A program made the position numbers and the translations under genes. Below, in pieces: positions 38,299 through 46,866 of a DNA stretch of 64,000 nt. The stretch's first letter is position 1. Each line of letters starts with the position of its first letter. Below the pieces are notes generated by a model. It searched no databases and was not told the origin of the DNA. It worked only from the letters and a program-made list of their open reading frames with translations. The DNA is from Verrucomicrobiota bacterium (GTDB lineage Bacteria > Verrucomicrobiota > Verrucomicrobiia > Limisphaerales > DSYF01), in the NCBI GenBank assembly GCA_025457615.1, contig JALOTZ010000008.1:1-64000 (forward strand). Reading direction: 5' to 3'.

Positions 38299-38450
38299 AA
38301 CGCAATGGGCAAGGACGCAAGGACGCAAGGAGATGGCCGAAATACTCTGAGGAACAGGGCCGGGCAACGCACAACCATCAGGGCCCGCCAACCGACCGGC
38401 TGAAGTCCTCGAAATGCCTTTGCCGCTCTGCGCCATCGCGTCTTTGCGTT
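38299..38450. repeat. CGCAAAG-type palindromic element A
   Basis: Left AACGCAATGGGCAAGGACGCAAGGACGCAAGG; right GCGTCTTTGCGTT; ends match element B at 42307-42422. Confidence 0.5.
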
Positions 38451-38527
38451 CACCGTCTTCCGAATCGCGCGGGCTAAGTTCGGTGCTCGGGATGAACGGG
38501 AGGAGAAGGAGGAAGCGGTCCCGGAGA

Positions 38528-40471
38528 TCACTCCAGCTCCTCCAGCTTGGTGGCGGCGGCTTCCCACTCGGCGGTCAGCGCCTCCAATTCGGTCTCGTTC
38601 AGCCGCATCTCCCGGTTCAGCTGGGCGGCACTGCCGCCGGGCTGATAGGTCTCGGGCTTCTCCAACTCCGCAGCGATCTCCGCCTGGCGCGCTTCCAGGA
38701 CGGCGATGCGGGTTTCGAGGCCGTTCACCTGCGCCTGCTGTTCGCGCCGGACGCGGGCGCGGGCGTTGCGTTCCTCGGCCTCGAGGCGCTTGCGCTCCTT
38801 GCGATCCACCGAAGGGCGGGAGGGGTCGGGTGCGGACGCTGCCGCGAGGGCCGGATCGGATTCGCCGTCCGCCGTCAGGGCGGCCCGCGCGGAGGTGGCC
38901 TGGGTCTTGTGCAGGTAATAGTCGTAGCCGCCGGGGTAATGCACCAACTGACCGCGGTTGACGTGCACCACGTGATTGGCCAGTTCTTTGATGAAGTAAA
39001 CGTCGTGGCTGATGAACACGATCGTGCCGGAAAAGTCCTGCAGGGCGCCCAGCAGGGCCTCGACACTGGACAAATCCAGATGCGTGGTGGGCTCGTCCAT
39101 GAGCAGCAGGTTGGGCGGATCGAGCAGGAGCCTGACCAGGGCCAGCCGGCTTTTCTCCCCGCCGCTCAACACCGCCACCTTCTTGAACACGTCGTCACCG
39201 CGGAACAGAAAGCAGCCCAGCACGCTGCGCACGAACGTTTCGGTCACCCGCTGCGGCGTGTCCAGCGCCTCCTCGAGCACCGTCAACTCCGGGTGCAGGG
39301 TATCGACGCGATATTGTGAAAAGTAACCCAGCTTCACGTTGTGTCCCTCCTGACGCTCCCCGTGCTGCACGGGCAGGACCCCGGCCAGCAGTTTCAACAG
39401 GGTGGATTTGCCGGCGCCGTTGGGCCCCACCAGCACGATGCGCTGGCCGCGTTGCGCCTCGAAGTCCACCCCGGCATACACCACGTTCGGCCCGTAGGCG
39501 TGGTGAATGTCTTCCAGGGTAATGACCTTCAATCCGCTGCGCTGCGGTTGCGGGAAGGAAAAATCCACGGTGGCCTCGGGGCCGCTGGGCGCCTCGATCT
39601 TCTCCATGCGCTCGATCTGGCGCAGCTTGGCCTGGGCCTGGGTGGCCTTGGTGTTCTTGGCGCGGAACCGGTTGACGAACTCCATCAGGCGCGCGATCTC
39701 GCGCTGCTGGTTCTTGTAGGCCGCCAGGATCTGCGCTTCGTTGGCCTCCCGCTGTTCGAGAAAGGCGTCGTAGTTGCCGCGGTAACGGAACACACGTCCC
39801 AGCCGGATCTCGACAATGCCGCCCACCACGGTGTTGAGAAACTCGCGGTCGTGGGAGATGACCAGGATGGCCCCGGGATAACCCGAGAGGTAGTGCTGAA
39901 ACCACAGGACCGTTTCGAGATCCAGGTGGTTGGTGGGCTCGTCGAGCAGGAGCAACTCGGGCTCCCAGACGAGCAAGCGCGCCAGGTGCGCCCGCATCAC
40001 CCAGCCCCCGCTCAATTCGGCCGCCCGCCGGCCAAAGTCGCCGTCGCGGAACCCGAGCCCCTTGAGGATCTGTTTCGCCCGGGCCTCGAGCGTGAAGCCC
40101 CCCAGGTCGTTGAACCGGGTGTGGACGTCGTCCTCCCAGTTCACCGCGTCGTGGTCGCCGGCTTCCAGGGCCAGGACCTGCTTGCGAAGCGCGACGTATT
40201 CCTCGGAAACGCTCGTCGCGAGCTCCAGGACCGTTTCCTCACCCACCGGCGCACTCTCCTGAGGCAGGTGGCCCACGCGAACGTTGCGCTCGATGAACAC
40301 CTGGCCTTCGTCCGGCTCCTCGCGCCCGAGCAGCAGCGAAAACAGGGTGGACTTGCCGGCGCCGTTCGGACCCACCAGGCCCACGCGGTCGCCGCGAAGC
40401 AACTGGAGCGTCGCGCCGGAGAAGAGGGTCTTCCCGGCGTAGGCCTTGCCGACTTCGGACAACGTCACCAT
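38528..40471 (-). CDS. ABC-F family ATP-binding protein
   Basis: Two ABC modules: GPNGAGKSTLFSLLLG...LSGGWVMRAHLARLL...LLLLDEPTNHLDLETV and GPNGAGKSTLLKLL...LSGGEKSRLALVRLL...LLLMDEPTTHLDL. Confidence 0.95.
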   Translation of the reverse strand: MVTLSEVGKAYAGKTLFSGATLQLLRGDRVGLVGPNGAGKSTLFSLLLGREEPDEGQVFIERNVRVGHLPQESAPVGEETVLELATSVSEEYVALRKQVLALEAGDHDAVNWEDDVHTRFNDLGGFTLEARAKQILKGLGFRDGDFGRRAAELSGGWVMRAHLARLLVWEPELLLLDEPTNHLDLETVLWFQHYLSGYPGAILVISHDREFLNTVVGGIVEIRLGRVFRYRGNYDAFLEQREANEAQILAAYKNQQREIARLMEFVNRFRAKNTKATQAQAKLRQIERMEKIEAPSGPEATVDFSFPQPQRSGLKVITLEDIHHAYGPNVVYAGVDFEAQRGQRIVLVGPNGAGKSTLLKLLAGVLPVQHGERQEGHNVKLGYFSQYRVDTLHPELTVLEEALDTPQRVTETFVRSVLGCFLFRGDDVFKKVAVLSGGEKSRLALVRLLLDPPNLLLMDEPTTHLDLSSVEALLGALQDFSGTIVFISHDVYFIKELANHVVHVNRGQLVHYPGGYDYYLHKTQATSARAALTADGESDPALAAASAPDPSRPSVDRKERKRLEAEERNARARVRREQQAQVNGLETRIAVLEARQAEIAAELEKPETYQPGGSAAQLNREMRLNETELEALTAEWEAAATKLEELE

Positions 40472-40536
40472 GGTCCGGGGACCGTATCACAAGGGCCGGG
40501 CGTGCGAGAAGCGGATTCAGGCAAATGACACTCTGG

Positions 40537-42063
40537 TCAGCGCAGCAAGAACTGCCGGTGCCCGGAAAACACGGGGCGCAGCGACTTGGACAGATCGTCC
40601 TGCAACAACTGCAACTCCTGGTACACCTGGACATGAGCCGCGATGGGCTCCTTGGTTTCCGCCGCATTCAACTGAACGAACTCGTCCGTGAGGTCGCTGA
40701 TCGACACGCTCTCGCCCTGCTGCAAGCGCCAGCACCAGAGTGCTTGCAGCGCCGCGCCGTAAGCCGCGCCCTCCCCGACCTTGAGCGTCACCACTTCCGC
40801 GTTGAACACATCCGCCATGATCTGCCGCCAGATTGCCGAGTTGGCGCCGCCGCCGGTCGCGCGGATCTGGCCGGCGTTCACTCCCAGCTTGGCCAGACGC
40901 CGCAACCCGTAGTTCATACCCATCGTCACCCCCTCCACTGTGCCCCGGGCGAAACATTCGGTATTGAACGTGCGCGGGCTGACACCGAAATACACGCCCG
41001 TCCCATCCGGCACGTTCGGCGTGCGCTCGCCCTCGAGATAAGGCAGGAACATGAGCCCCTTGGAACCGGCCGGACCCCGCGCCACCGTGGCGTCAAAGGC
41101 GCGGTGATCCATCTTGAAATCGCGCCGGATCAGTTCGGTGGCGGCTGTCACGTTCATGGTGCACAGCAGCGGCAGCCAGCGATTGGTGGAATCGCAGAAG
41201 GCGGCGATCTCGCCCTGCGGATCCACCACCGGCTTGGCCGCACAGGCATAGATCGTCCCGCTGGTCCCCAGGCTGGCCGTCACCAACCCCGGCCGGGTGT
41301 TGCCCGTGCCAATGGCGCCCATCATGTTGTCGCCTCCTCCGGCGCTGACCAGCACGCCGGGGTTGAGTCCCAACTCGCGCGCCGCCGCCGCCTGGAGACG
41401 GCCCGCCGGCTGATCACTCGGGATGAGGCGCGGCAGTTTGCCGGCCAGCTCATCGTCAATGGCCCGTAGCGTCCCTTCGCACCAGACGCGCTTGCGCACG
41501 TTCAGCAACGCCGTGCCGCTGGCGTCGCCGTATTCCATCACCCGCTCGCCGGTCAGCCAGAAGTTGAGGTAGTCATGCGGCAACAAGACGGTGGCCAGCC
41601 GGGCATAGTTCTTGGGCTCGTGCTTCTTTAACCAGAGGATCTTGGACGCCGTGAAACCGGGCAACACCGCCAGGCCCTGCTGCTTGATCGTGGCCTTGAC
41701 CCCGCCCAGCTTGGTCATGATTTCCTCGCACTCCACCGCCGTGGACGTGTCGCACCACAGCTTGGCCGGACGGATCACTTCGCCCTGCTTGTCCAGGGGA
41801 ACGAACCCGTGCTGCTGTCCGCTCACGCCGATGGCCACCACTTCCGCCGCCTTGGCCCGCGCCGCGGTCAACGCGCTCCATACCGACTGGGCCGCGGCCT
41901 CGCGCCAGACCTGCGGATGCTGTTCCTTGGCACCAGGCGGGAGATTAGGAATGAGCTCATAGGCTTTCGAGGAGGCCCCCACCACCCGGCCGTTGCTGGC
42001 ATCCACCACCAAGGCCTTGGTGGACTGCGTCCCGGAATCAATGCCAATCAGCAAGTTGCGCAT
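40537..42063 (-). CDS. xylB: Xylulokinase
   Basis: LIGIDSGTQSTKALVVD, VSGQQHGFVPLD, LWCDTSTA, GGGDNMMGAIGTG, TGGGANSAIWRQIMADVF. Confidence 0.92.
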   Translation of the reverse strand: MRNLLIGIDSGTQSTKALVVDASNGRVVGASSKAYELIPNLPPGAKEQHPQVWREAAAQSVWSALTAARAKAAEVVAIGVSGQQHGFVPLDKQGEVIRPAKLWCDTSTAVECEEIMTKLGGVKATIKQQGLAVLPGFTASKILWLKKHEPKNYARLATVLLPHDYLNFWLTGERVMEYGDASGTALLNVRKRVWCEGTLRAIDDELAGKLPRLIPSDQPAGRLQAAAARELGLNPGVLVSAGGGDNMMGAIGTGNTRPGLVTASLGTSGTIYACAAKPVVDPQGEIAAFCDSTNRWLPLLCTMNVTAATELIRRDFKMDHRAFDATVARGPAGSKGLMFLPYLEGERTPNVPDGTGVYFGVSPRTFNTECFARGTVEGVTMGMNYGLRRLAKLGVNAGQIRATGGGANSAIWRQIMADVFNAEVVTLKVGEGAAYGAALQALWCWRLQQGESVSISDLTDEFVQLNAAETKEPIAAHVQVYQELQLLQDDLSKSLRPVFSGHRQFLLR

Positions 42064-42154
42064 TCCCCACTCTTAGCCTCGGCACTCTCGAAATCCACGA
42101 AAAAGTGTGCGCACCCCCACCCCGCGCCGGCCAGGTCAGTGCCGGAGGTTTGCA

Positions 42155-42183
42155 TTGCCAATGCGATCGAAGTCCTGTCTAAT
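42155..42183 (+). promoter_or_regulatory. Putative sigma70-type promoter for the thrS leader
   Basis: TTGCCA (42155-42160), 17-nt spacer, TCTAAT (42178-42183). Confidence 0.5.
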
Positions 42184-42192
42184 CTGGCCCTG

Positions 42193-42231
42193 ATGAACGG
42201 CCTTGTGGGAACAGCCACCACGACGATCTAG
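42193..42231 (+). CDS. Threonine-rich leader peptide MNGLVGTATTTI
   Basis: ATG AAC GGC CTT GTG GGA ACA GCC ACC ACG ACG ATC TAG: 4 Thr codons plus Ile just before the stop, upstream of thrS. Confidence 0.75.
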   Translation: MNGLVGTATTTI

Positions 42232-42296
42232 CGTCCGCCCGCCACCCCGGGCCGGACGCCAACGCCTCAGACCACCCGTCCGGGGCGTTTTTGTTT
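42231..42296 (+). terminator. Attenuator-type terminator with competing antiterminator
   Basis: 1:2 hairpin GCGTCCG 42231-42237 / CGGACGC 42253-42259. 2:3 CCGGACG 42252-42258 / CGTCCGG 42277-42283. Terminator AACGCCTC 42261-42268 / GGGGCGTT 42282-42289, then TTTGTTT. Confidence 0.75.
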
Positions 42297-42306
42297 CCCA
42301 GAATGA

Positions 42307-42422
42307 AACGCAAAGACGCAAGGGCGCAAAGGCGCGGAGAAACTGAATCGAGCGCGGCTGTGTGCAAAGCACCAGCCGCGCTCCGTCCGTCTTGCGTCTT
42401 TGCGTCTTCGCGCCTTTGCGTT
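42307..42422. repeat. CGCAAAG-type palindromic element B (large hairpin) in the thrS leader
   Basis: Left AACGCAAAGACGCAAGGGCGCAAAGGCGC; right CGTCTTGCGTCTTTGCGTCTTCGCGCCTTTGCGTT; inner GAGCGCGGCTG (42350-42360) / CAGCCGCGCTC (42373-42383). Confidence 0.8.
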
Positions 42423-42438
42423 GAAAGAGAGAATTGCT

Positions 42439-44433
42439 ATGCCTGACGAGAACCAACAGCAACCACCACAACCGAACCCCGAGCGCAAGACGCTCGACGA
42501 CCGGGCCAGGATGACCGAGTTGGAGCGCCTCCGGCACTCGTGCGCCCACGTCATGGCCACCGCCATCCTGCGCCTGTGGCCCGACGCGCAATTTGCCTAC
42601 GGGCCGCCCGTCGAGAACGGGTTCTACTACGACCTCGAATGCTCGCACCGCATCTCGCCCGACGATTTCGAGCAGATCGAGGCGGAGATGAAGAGGGAGA
42701 TCAAAGCCAACAACCCCTTTGAGAGAATCGAGGTCAGCCGCGAAGAGGCGCAAAGAGACGCAAAACGCGGGAGGCTTGGCGGGTTGACCGAGAGGCCCAA
42801 CAACCCGAGCAAGTTCAAGCTGGATCTCCTCCAACAAATCCCGGAGGGAGAAAAAATCTCCTACTACAAGAACGGCGACTTCATTGACCTCTGCGCCGGA
42901 CCGCACGTGATGCGCACCGGCAACATCGGCGCGTTCAAGCTCACCACGGTGGCCGCCGCCTACTACAAGGGCGACGAGAAAGGTCCGCAGCTCCAGCGCA
43001 TCTACGGCACCGCCTTCAAGAACAAGACGCAGCTCGACGAGTATTTCAAGATGCTCGAGGAGGCCAAGCGCCGCGACCACCGCAAGATCGGCGCGGAGAT
43101 GGGACTGTTCGCGATTGACCCGGAATACGTCGGGCCCGGCATGCCGCTCTGGCTGCCCAAAGGCACGGCGATCGTCGAGGAGCTGGAAAAGCTCGCCAAG
43201 GAAACCGAGTTCGCCGCCGGTTATGTCCGCGTCCGCACCCCGCACCTGGCCAAGGAAAAGATGTACCTGACCTCCGGCCACCTGCCCTACTATGCCGAAT
43301 CCATGTTCCCGCCCATGACCCTGCTCGAAGGCGAGGACATCGCCCGGCGCCCCGTTCTGCGGGAGAAGTTCCAGGAAGATCTGCACTCCGGAGCGGTCCT
43401 CACGCCTGAGAAAATCGACGCCTTCATCGAGAAGGCGTACCACGTCTTCAAGGCGGAGGGGTTGGAGGGGGATCGTTACTACCTCAAGGCCATGAACTGC
43501 CCGCATCATCACCGCATCTTTGCGGCGGAACCGCGCAGTTACCGCGATCTGCCGTTGCGCATGGCGGAATACGGCTGCTGCTACCGCTACGAGCAGTCGG
43601 GCGAGTTGTTCGGCCTCATGCGCGTGCGTTCGCTCAACATGAACGACGCCCACATCTACTGCACCGAGGACCAGTTCGCGTCCGAGTTCCGGGCAGTCAA
43701 CGACATGTATCTGAAATACTTCAAGATTTTCGGCCTGGAGAAGTACCAGATGCGCTTCAGCACGCACGCGAAGGAGGGCCTGGGCAGGAAATACGTCAAC
43801 GAACCCGAGCTCTGGCTCAAGACCGAGGACATGGTCCGCCGCGTGTTGCAGGAAAGCGGCATCCATTACGTCGAGGTCGCCAACGAGGCGGCGTTCTACG
43901 GGCCGAAGATTGACGTGCAGGTGTGGAGCGCCATCGGACGCGAATTCACCATCGCCACCAACCAGGTGGACTTTGCCGTGCCCGCGCGCTTCGGGCTGCA
44001 GTACAAGGACCGCGACAACACGATGAAGACGCCGCTGTGCATCCATCGCGCGCCCCTCGGCACGCACGAGCGGTTCATCGGCTTCCTCATCGAGCATTAC
44101 GCCGGCAACTTCCCGCTCTGGCTCGCGCCCGAGCAGGTCCGGGTGATGACCATCGGCGAGGACCAGGCGCTGCTGGATTACGCCCAAGGTATCATCAACG
44201 AACTCCGCGCCCACCAGGTGCGTGCGGAGGCCGACTTTAGTCACAACCCCATCAAGGCCAAGGTGGCCGAGGCCGAGAAAGCCCGCGTGCATACCATGCT
44301 CGCCATCGGCCCCCGCGACAGGGAGGGCGGCAACGTCAGCGTCCGGCTCCACAGCCAGGGTCACGTGGGCGCCCGGCCGAAGGACGAGGTGATCCGGGGG
44401 ATCGTCGAGGCCATCCGGGATCGCCGGACGTGA
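42439..44433 (+). CDS. thrS: Threonyl-tRNA synthetase lacking a recognisable TGS domain
   Basis: YKNGDFIDLCAGPHVMRTGNIGAFKL, YLKAMNCPHHHRIF, LPLRMAEYGCCYRYEQSGELFGLMRVRSLNMNDAHIYC, HRAPLGTHERFIGFLIEHYAGNFPLWLAPEQV. Confidence 0.96.
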   Translation: MPDENQQQPPQPNPERKTLDDRARMTELERLRHSCAHVMATAILRLWPDAQFAYGPPVENGFYYDLECSHRISPDDFEQIEAEMKREIKANNPFERIEVSREEAQRDAKRGRLGGLTERPNNPSKFKLDLLQQIPEGEKISYYKNGDFIDLCAGPHVMRTGNIGAFKLTTVAAAYYKGDEKGPQLQRIYGTAFKNKTQLDEYFKMLEEAKRRDHRKIGAEMGLFAIDPEYVGPGMPLWLPKGTAIVEELEKLAKETEFAAGYVRVRTPHLAKEKMYLTSGHLPYYAESMFPPMTLLEGEDIARRPVLREKFQEDLHSGAVLTPEKIDAFIEKAYHVFKAEGLEGDRYYLKAMNCPHHHRIFAAEPRSYRDLPLRMAEYGCCYRYEQSGELFGLMRVRSLNMNDAHIYCTEDQFASEFRAVNDMYLKYFKIFGLEKYQMRFSTHAKEGLGRKYVNEPELWLKTEDMVRRVLQESGIHYVEVANEAAFYGPKIDVQVWSAIGREFTIATNQVDFAVPARFGLQYKDRDNTMKTPLCIHRAPLGTHERFIGFLIEHYAGNFPLWLAPEQVRVMTIGEDQALLDYAQGIINELRAHQVRAEADFSHNPIKAKVAEAEKARVHTMLAIGPRDREGGNVSVRLHSQGHVGARPKDEVIRGIVEAIRDRRT

Positions 44434-44516
44434 TTGGAAGCGGGCGAGGGAGATCGGCGAAAGGAAACTGGAAGCCCCAAGCGCTGGCCGTCACCCTTCC
44501 GGCAAGAGCCCCCTGG

Positions 44517-44578
44517 AGGAGGAACAGGAGGGTCGGGATTCCGGGCTGCCCCTTGGCGGTTTCCATCCTGTTCATCCT
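44517..44578. repeat. Imperfect inverted repeat between thrS and purE
   Basis: AGGAGGAACAGGAGGG versus CCATCCTGTTCATCCT, 14/16 complementary. Confidence 0.5.
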
Positions 44579-44698
44579 GTCTCCAGACCAAGCCCCGCCT
44601 GAAGACTTCACCCACTTTCAATCGCATCCGCCCTGCCCGCTCCTCCATGATTTTCATTTGCCGACGCCCGGCGAGTGGCTATACCGCCGGTGCGCAAC

Positions 44699-45205
44699 AT
44701 GAAGACACCGAAGAAGACAACGCCCCGGGTGGGCATCCTGATGGGCAGTGACTCGGACTGGCCGGTGATGAAAAAGGCGGCCGAGGCTTGCGCCGAGTTT
44801 GGAATCGCCACCGAGGCCCGGGTGATTTCCGCCCACCGCGATCCACACGGACTCGAGGAGTATGCCTCCTCGGCCTACAAACGCGGCTTGCGCGTGATCA
44901 TCGCCGGCGCCGGCGGCGCCGCGCACCTGCCGGGCGTCACCGCCGCGTTCACCACCCTGCCTGTGATCGGCGTTCCCATTGAGAGCAAGTCTCTCAAGGG
45001 CCTGGATTCCCTGCTCTCCATCGTCCAGATGCCCCCCGGCGTGCCCGTGGCCACCGTGTCCATCGACGGCGCCCGCAACGCCGGTCTTCTGGCGATGCAG
45101 ATCCTGGGCATGGACGACGCGGGTCTCCAGAGCAAGCTGATGGCGTTCAAGGAACGGCTGGCCGCCGAATCCCGCGCGAAGAACGAAACGTTGCAGAAAG
45201 GGTGA
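44699..45205 (+). CDS. purE: 5-(carboxyamino)imidazole ribonucleotide mutase
   Basis: [85 protein letters not shown]. Confidence 0.96.
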   Translation: MKTPKKTTPRVGILMGSDSDWPVMKKAAEACAEFGIATEARVISAHRDPHGLEEYASSAYKRGLRVIIAGAGGAAHLPGVTAAFTTLPVIGVPIESKSLKGLDSLLSIVQMPPGVPVATVSIDGARNAGLLAMQILGMDDAGLQSKLMAFKERLAAESRAKNETLQKG

Positions 45206-45320
45206 AACCCGATCTCGGGTCCCTTTGCGGTCGTGGCCGGCGCTGGTGGGTTTTGGGAACGCCGGCTTGGGCTGGCACAGGGCGTCGTTCGTGGCGGTCG
45301 CGAACTCCCAGTCAAACAGT

Positions 45321-45545
45321 TCAAGCCACGGTCTTTTCACGCCGCTTCTTGAGACTGCGTTTGATCTTCTGGGGCGTGCCGAGGCGAACTTCACGATGAT
45401 TGGGGACGGGAACCGTGGTGCTTCCGGCGGGAGTCTGCCGCTGCATGACGACGTGGCTGCCTCGCTGGCGCACCTGCTGGAATCCTTCCGCCGCCAGGAT
45501 GGTGCGGACGTCGCGTCCACGGCTCGGGGAGGGCGGCCGGCGAAT
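45321..45545 (-). pseudogene. HicA-like mRNA interferase remnant
   Basis: GRDVRTILAAEGFQQVRQRGSHVVMQRQTPAGSTTVPVPNHREVRLGT is HicA-like. No good start codon in frame, and the C-terminus after GT diverges. Confidence 0.5.
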
Positions 45546-45589
45546 CCATCGTGCACGGACGCGGCTGCGTCGGTATAGTGGCTCCAACG

Positions 45590-46693
45590 ATGCACTTGGG
45601 CCGGCTCGAACTGAGTTCCAACCTGTTTCTCTCGCCCCTGGCGGGTTACACCAACCTGCCATTCCGGCGCGTGGTGCGGGAGCTCGGCGGGGTGGGCCTG
45701 TGCACCACCGACCTCGTCAACGCCCGTTCGCTGATCGAGCGCCGGCCCAAGGCGCTCAAGCTGATCGAGAGCCATCCCGTGGACCGTCCGCTTGCCGGGC
45801 AACTGTTCGGGTCTGTCCCTGAAGAGATGCGGGATGCGACCCAGATGCTTGAGGCCATGGGGGTGGATTCCGTGGACATCAACATGGGATGCCCGGTGAA
45901 GAAGGTCTGCAAGGTGGGCGGCGGCTCGGCCATGATGGCCGATCTCGACAAGACCGCCGCGCTGGTTGCCGGCATGGTCCAGGGCGTAAGGATTCCTGTG
46001 ACCGCCAAGATGCGGCTCGGCTGGGACGACGCGAACATTACCGCGCCGGATCTGGCCCGGGCGCTGGAGGACGTGGGGGTGGCGGCGATTTTTGTGCATG
46101 GCCGGACGCGGGAGCAGGGCTTTTCCGGTCGGGTGAACCTGGCTGGCATCCGCGCGGTGGTGGAGGCGGTGAAACGCATCCCGGTGATTGGCAACGGGGA
46201 TGTCACCTCGCCGGAGGCGGCGCGGGTGATGATCAACGACAGCGGCTGCGCCGGGGTCAGCATCGGACGCGGGGCATTCTACGATCCCTGGATTTTCAAG
46301 CGGACCCGGCACTACCTGGACACGGGTGAGTTGTGGCCCGAGCCGGACTTTGCCGAACGCATCCGCGTGTTGCGCCGGCATTTCGAGTTGATGGTGGAAG
46401 TGTTCGGCGAGGAGCTGGGCTGCCGGATGTTCCGCAAGGTGGCGCCCTGGTATGCCCGGCAGTTCGGTCCCGCCAGCCAGTTCAACAAGCAGGTGGTGCG
46501 CGTCAGCTCGCGTCAGGACTTCGAGGCGGTGCTGGACAACTATCTCCCATGGCGCGCGCAGTTTCTCGAGGGGGACGGCCATCTGAAGCCGCAGTTCCGG
46601 CCAGCGCCGATGATCGCCTCCTTCATGCGCAACGACATTCCGGACGCACCGAGCGCCATCCCGGTCCCCAAGGGGCCGGTGGAAGTCTGGTGA
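45590..46693 (+). CDS. dus: tRNA-dihydrouridine synthase (DusB-like)
   Basis: SPLAGYTNLPFRRVVRELG, VDINMGCPVKKVCKVGGGSAMM, PVTAKMRLGWDD, FVHGRTREQGFSG, IPVIGNGDVTSPEAA, IGRGAFYDPWIF. Confidence 0.95.
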   Translation: MHLGRLELSSNLFLSPLAGYTNLPFRRVVRELGGVGLCTTDLVNARSLIERRPKALKLIESHPVDRPLAGQLFGSVPEEMRDATQMLEAMGVDSVDINMGCPVKKVCKVGGGSAMMADLDKTAALVAGMVQGVRIPVTAKMRLGWDDANITAPDLARALEDVGVAAIFVHGRTREQGFSGRVNLAGIRAVVEAVKRIPVIGNGDVTSPEAARVMINDSGCAGVSIGRGAFYDPWIFKRTRHYLDTGELWPEPDFAERIRVLRRHFELMVEVFGEELGCRMFRKVAPWYARQFGPASQFNKQVVRVSSRQDFEAVLDNYLPWRAQFLEGDGHLKPQFRPAPMIASFMRNDIPDAPSAIPVPKGPVEVW

Positions 46694-46701
46694 GCCAACG
46701 G

Positions 46702-46809
46702 TCAGGCCAGCAGTCGAAAGACGGCCAGCAGAAGCAACCCGACGGCCACCGTGACGGCAGCCGAAACCACCCCCTGCCAGATCGGTTTCAGTGTTCCAAG
46801 TCGTTGCAT
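46702..46809 (-). CDS. Putative 35-aa single-TM protein
   Basis: MQRLGTLKPIWQGVVSAAVTVAVGLLLLAVFRLLA; AGGAG about 14 nt upstream of the ATG. Confidence 0.4.
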   Translation of the reverse strand: MQRLGTLKPIWQGVVSAAVTVAVGLLLLAVFRLLA

Positions 46810-46866
46810 GGCTCGGACCGAGCTCCTGCTCGCTCCATAGGGAGGACGCACGAAGGGGCTCGCCGG

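Noticed and set aside
42724-42790. GAGGCGCAAAGAGACGCAAAACGC inside thrS, resembling the CGCAAAG palindrome family
   Set aside because: Encodes the expected REEAQRDAKRG helix region and has no inverted partner nearby; resemblance probably coincidental.
42136-44364. 742-aa - strand ORF antisense to thrS
   Set aside because: Shadow frame of a strongly supported thrS.
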